Shown: piece after piece, positions 41,023 to 42,299 of the stretch
Position numbering within the stretch: position 1 is the first letter of the stretch
Layout of the letters: each line of letters starts with the position of its first letter
Origin: Hymenopellis radicata
Lineage: Eukaryota; Basidiomycota; Agaricomycetes; Agaricales; Physalacriaceae
Reading direction: 5' to 3'
Length of the DNA stretch: 42,299 bases
Assembly (NCBI GenBank): GCA_015501595.1
Contig: JADNRX010000446.1
Location: 1-42,299, forward strand
The notes under the pieces: model-generated
Seen by the model: only the letters and a program-made list of their open reading frames with translations
Told to the model about the DNA's origin: nothing
Databases searched by the model: none
Translations under genes and position numbers: made by a program

Positions 41023-42299
41023 TCATACTCCACCATAATCCCTGTGAAGTGTCTCCGAGCATCTCTCACAGACATCGTGCGCCTCCTCGCGCGTGTACGT
41101 CCAGCACCGAGGGCACTTCAGCCTCAAAGAGGGCCGTACACGCAGACCAACGCTTTCGTCACAGTCTGCAACACCTCGCTTCAGTCTCTCAAAAAATTTT
41201 AGCACCGCACTAACCTTTGATATCGATATCGACTGAGCCCGAATACAGCCAAGCTGGTGATTCAGTTCCAAACGAGCCTTCATCCGTGACCAAAACGCTC
41301 GACACAATGAACAGCTTCTGTAGGAACTCCTCTGTGTGTGCCAGCGTGTCAGTATCGAGTACAGAGAGGCAAAGCCTTACGCTGCGTTGTCAACGAGGCG
41401 GAGAGACCTTGTACATCATCGCCGGAAGGTAAAATGACGTCGACTTCAGCCTCCAAGGAGCTCTTGATTTCTCTTTAACAGGTTTGTCAAGTAGATGCAA
41501 ACTCAGTAGGCCTAGTGAACGTACTTGTTTCGGCGCGCTTTCTCCAACAAAGCCAAGACTCCACTCCGAATCCGAAGCAGCTCATCAAAGTGGACAGTAG
41601 CGTCTGCCACCATCTCCGCAACACGCAATGTCCGGACTCGACCAGGGGAAATCCAAGAAGACGGAGCTGTCACTGGCAGGGTACATCGACTGATATATTT
41701 CCTGCGTCAAATGAGGAAGTATCGGAGCCGCGACTTTGATCATGGTTTTCAGGACCTAACACGGAACGTTGAGCAAACGTGAAACCAACGCGTAGATGAC
41801 ACTTGCATATCTCATGACGGCGACAGTCGCCTGGCGTCCAGGGTGGTCCAAGGCATTAGCGTATAACGAGTCCTTGTTGATATCAAGATACAGGGATGAC
41901 AGGGTTATGTTGGCGAAATTGACAAGAGAGTTGACAACTAAAGTAGAGGTTAGAGTCGTGCATGACGCCCAATGGATAATAACCTCTGGGAAAGTTGAAA
42001 GACTGGTAATCTTCGTACGCCATTTTCTCGAGTGTGGCAGTTTGATGCAAGACGTATTTATCGGCCTATAAGAATTGCAACGACTTAGAAATGTTCAACA
42101 AGTGCAAGTCAAACTTGCCATATCCATGTTCTCTAGGTGCGTCTTCAGCTCTTCGACCATGTCAGTCGTTCGGTCCACTCTATAGAGGGGAATTCGCCAA
42201 CGTGCCAAGCAGGAACCGCGCCGAATTGCGCAACTTGGCGCGGTGACAAAACAAAACAAGATAGGTGTTCCGAGACTGCAAAAATCAGCGAGTAGCGGG
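41023..42299 (-). CDS. ISM1: Mitochondrial isoleucyl-tRNA synthetase, C-terminal part
   Basis: The 3' portion of a class I aminoacyl-tRNA synthetase that charges mitochondrial tRNA-Ile; the catalytic HIGH/KMSKS parts lie beyond the window. Visible is the anticodon-binding domain: KLRNSARFLLGTLAN, MVEELKTHLENMDM/ADKYVL, ATLEKMAYEDYQSFNFPR, VVNSLVNFANITLSSLYLD, NALDHPGRQATVAVMRY/VL, KTMIKVAAPILPHLTQEIYQ and VFLDFPWSSPD. A C-terminal zinc knuckle follows, LKCPRCWTYTREEAHDVCER, with four Cys (CPRC and CERC). Two introns start GCAAGT and end TAG (GC-AG type). One-base corrections seem needed near 42,187-42,190 (GGGG) and near 41,622-41,630. The stop is at 41025-41023. Confidence 0.88.

Noticed and set aside
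1..42299. tRNA and rRNA genes
   Set aside because: GGTTCGA-like words (for example about 19,077) were looked at, but no cloverleaf could be built around them by eye; a covariance-model scan would be decisive.

Overview
The window looks like nuclear DNA of an Agaricomycete (mushroom-type basidiomycete). Genes are dense on both strands and split by many 45-60 nt introns. The families present are typical of that group: a PL9 pectate lyase, a GH53 galactanase, a GH29 fucosidase, F-box and RNI-like leucine-rich-repeat proteins, and a kinase with a C1 zinc finger. No tRNA, rRNA, CRISPR array or replication origin was seen. I could not name the species.

Layout. Positions 1-16,350 are accessory DNA: no intact conserved gene, but several DNA transposons that carry broken host genes. 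Element A (3007-6311) has ~215 bp terminal inverted repeats (TIRs), a 6-bp target duplication (CTGGGC), and remnants of an Old Yellow Enzyme gene and of a multi-pass membrane protein gene. Element B (6891-12923) has a different TIR, a 6-bp duplication (CGAGTG), and an F-box gene remnant; it is interrupted by a younger AT-rich element D (9265-11415) with ~430 bp near-identical arms. An inverted-repeat structure C (about 13,790-15,410) has arms studded with a GCCAGA motif and encloses another F-box fragment. No transposase was found in any of them.

Positions 16,400-42,299 are ordinary gene space: GH53 (+), a small membrane protein (+, doubtful), an isoprenylcysteine methyltransferase-like protein (+), an LRR protein (-), an unknown 168-aa protein (-), GH29 fucosidase (-), epsin (+), a kinase with C1 domain (+), a long-chain-base-1-phosphate phosphatase (+), BolA2/Fra2 (-), a GABA-type amino acid permease (-), a partial PL9 copy (-), an unknown membrane protein (-), a PL9 pectate lyase (-) and the 3' part of mitochondrial isoleucyl-tRNA synthetase (-). 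Three secreted enzymes act on pectin or its side chains (GH53 galactan, PL9 polygalacturonate, GH29 fucose), which suggests plant-litter or root-surface feeding, but they are dispersed and do not form an operon-like cluster.

Two points matter most to a reader. First, a 750-bp transposon sits inside one permease intron; removing it together with one copy of its 8-bp duplication restores a normal 49-nt intron. Second, many conserved genes (ICMT-like, LRR, 168-aa gene, GH29, kinase, PL9, IleRS) each need one or more single-base corrections, often in short runs of one base, while GH53, epsin, phosphatase, BolA2 and permease read cleanly. Base-calling or assembly error is the simplest explanation, so these genes should not be called pseudogenes without read evidence. 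All splice sites were predicted by eye.
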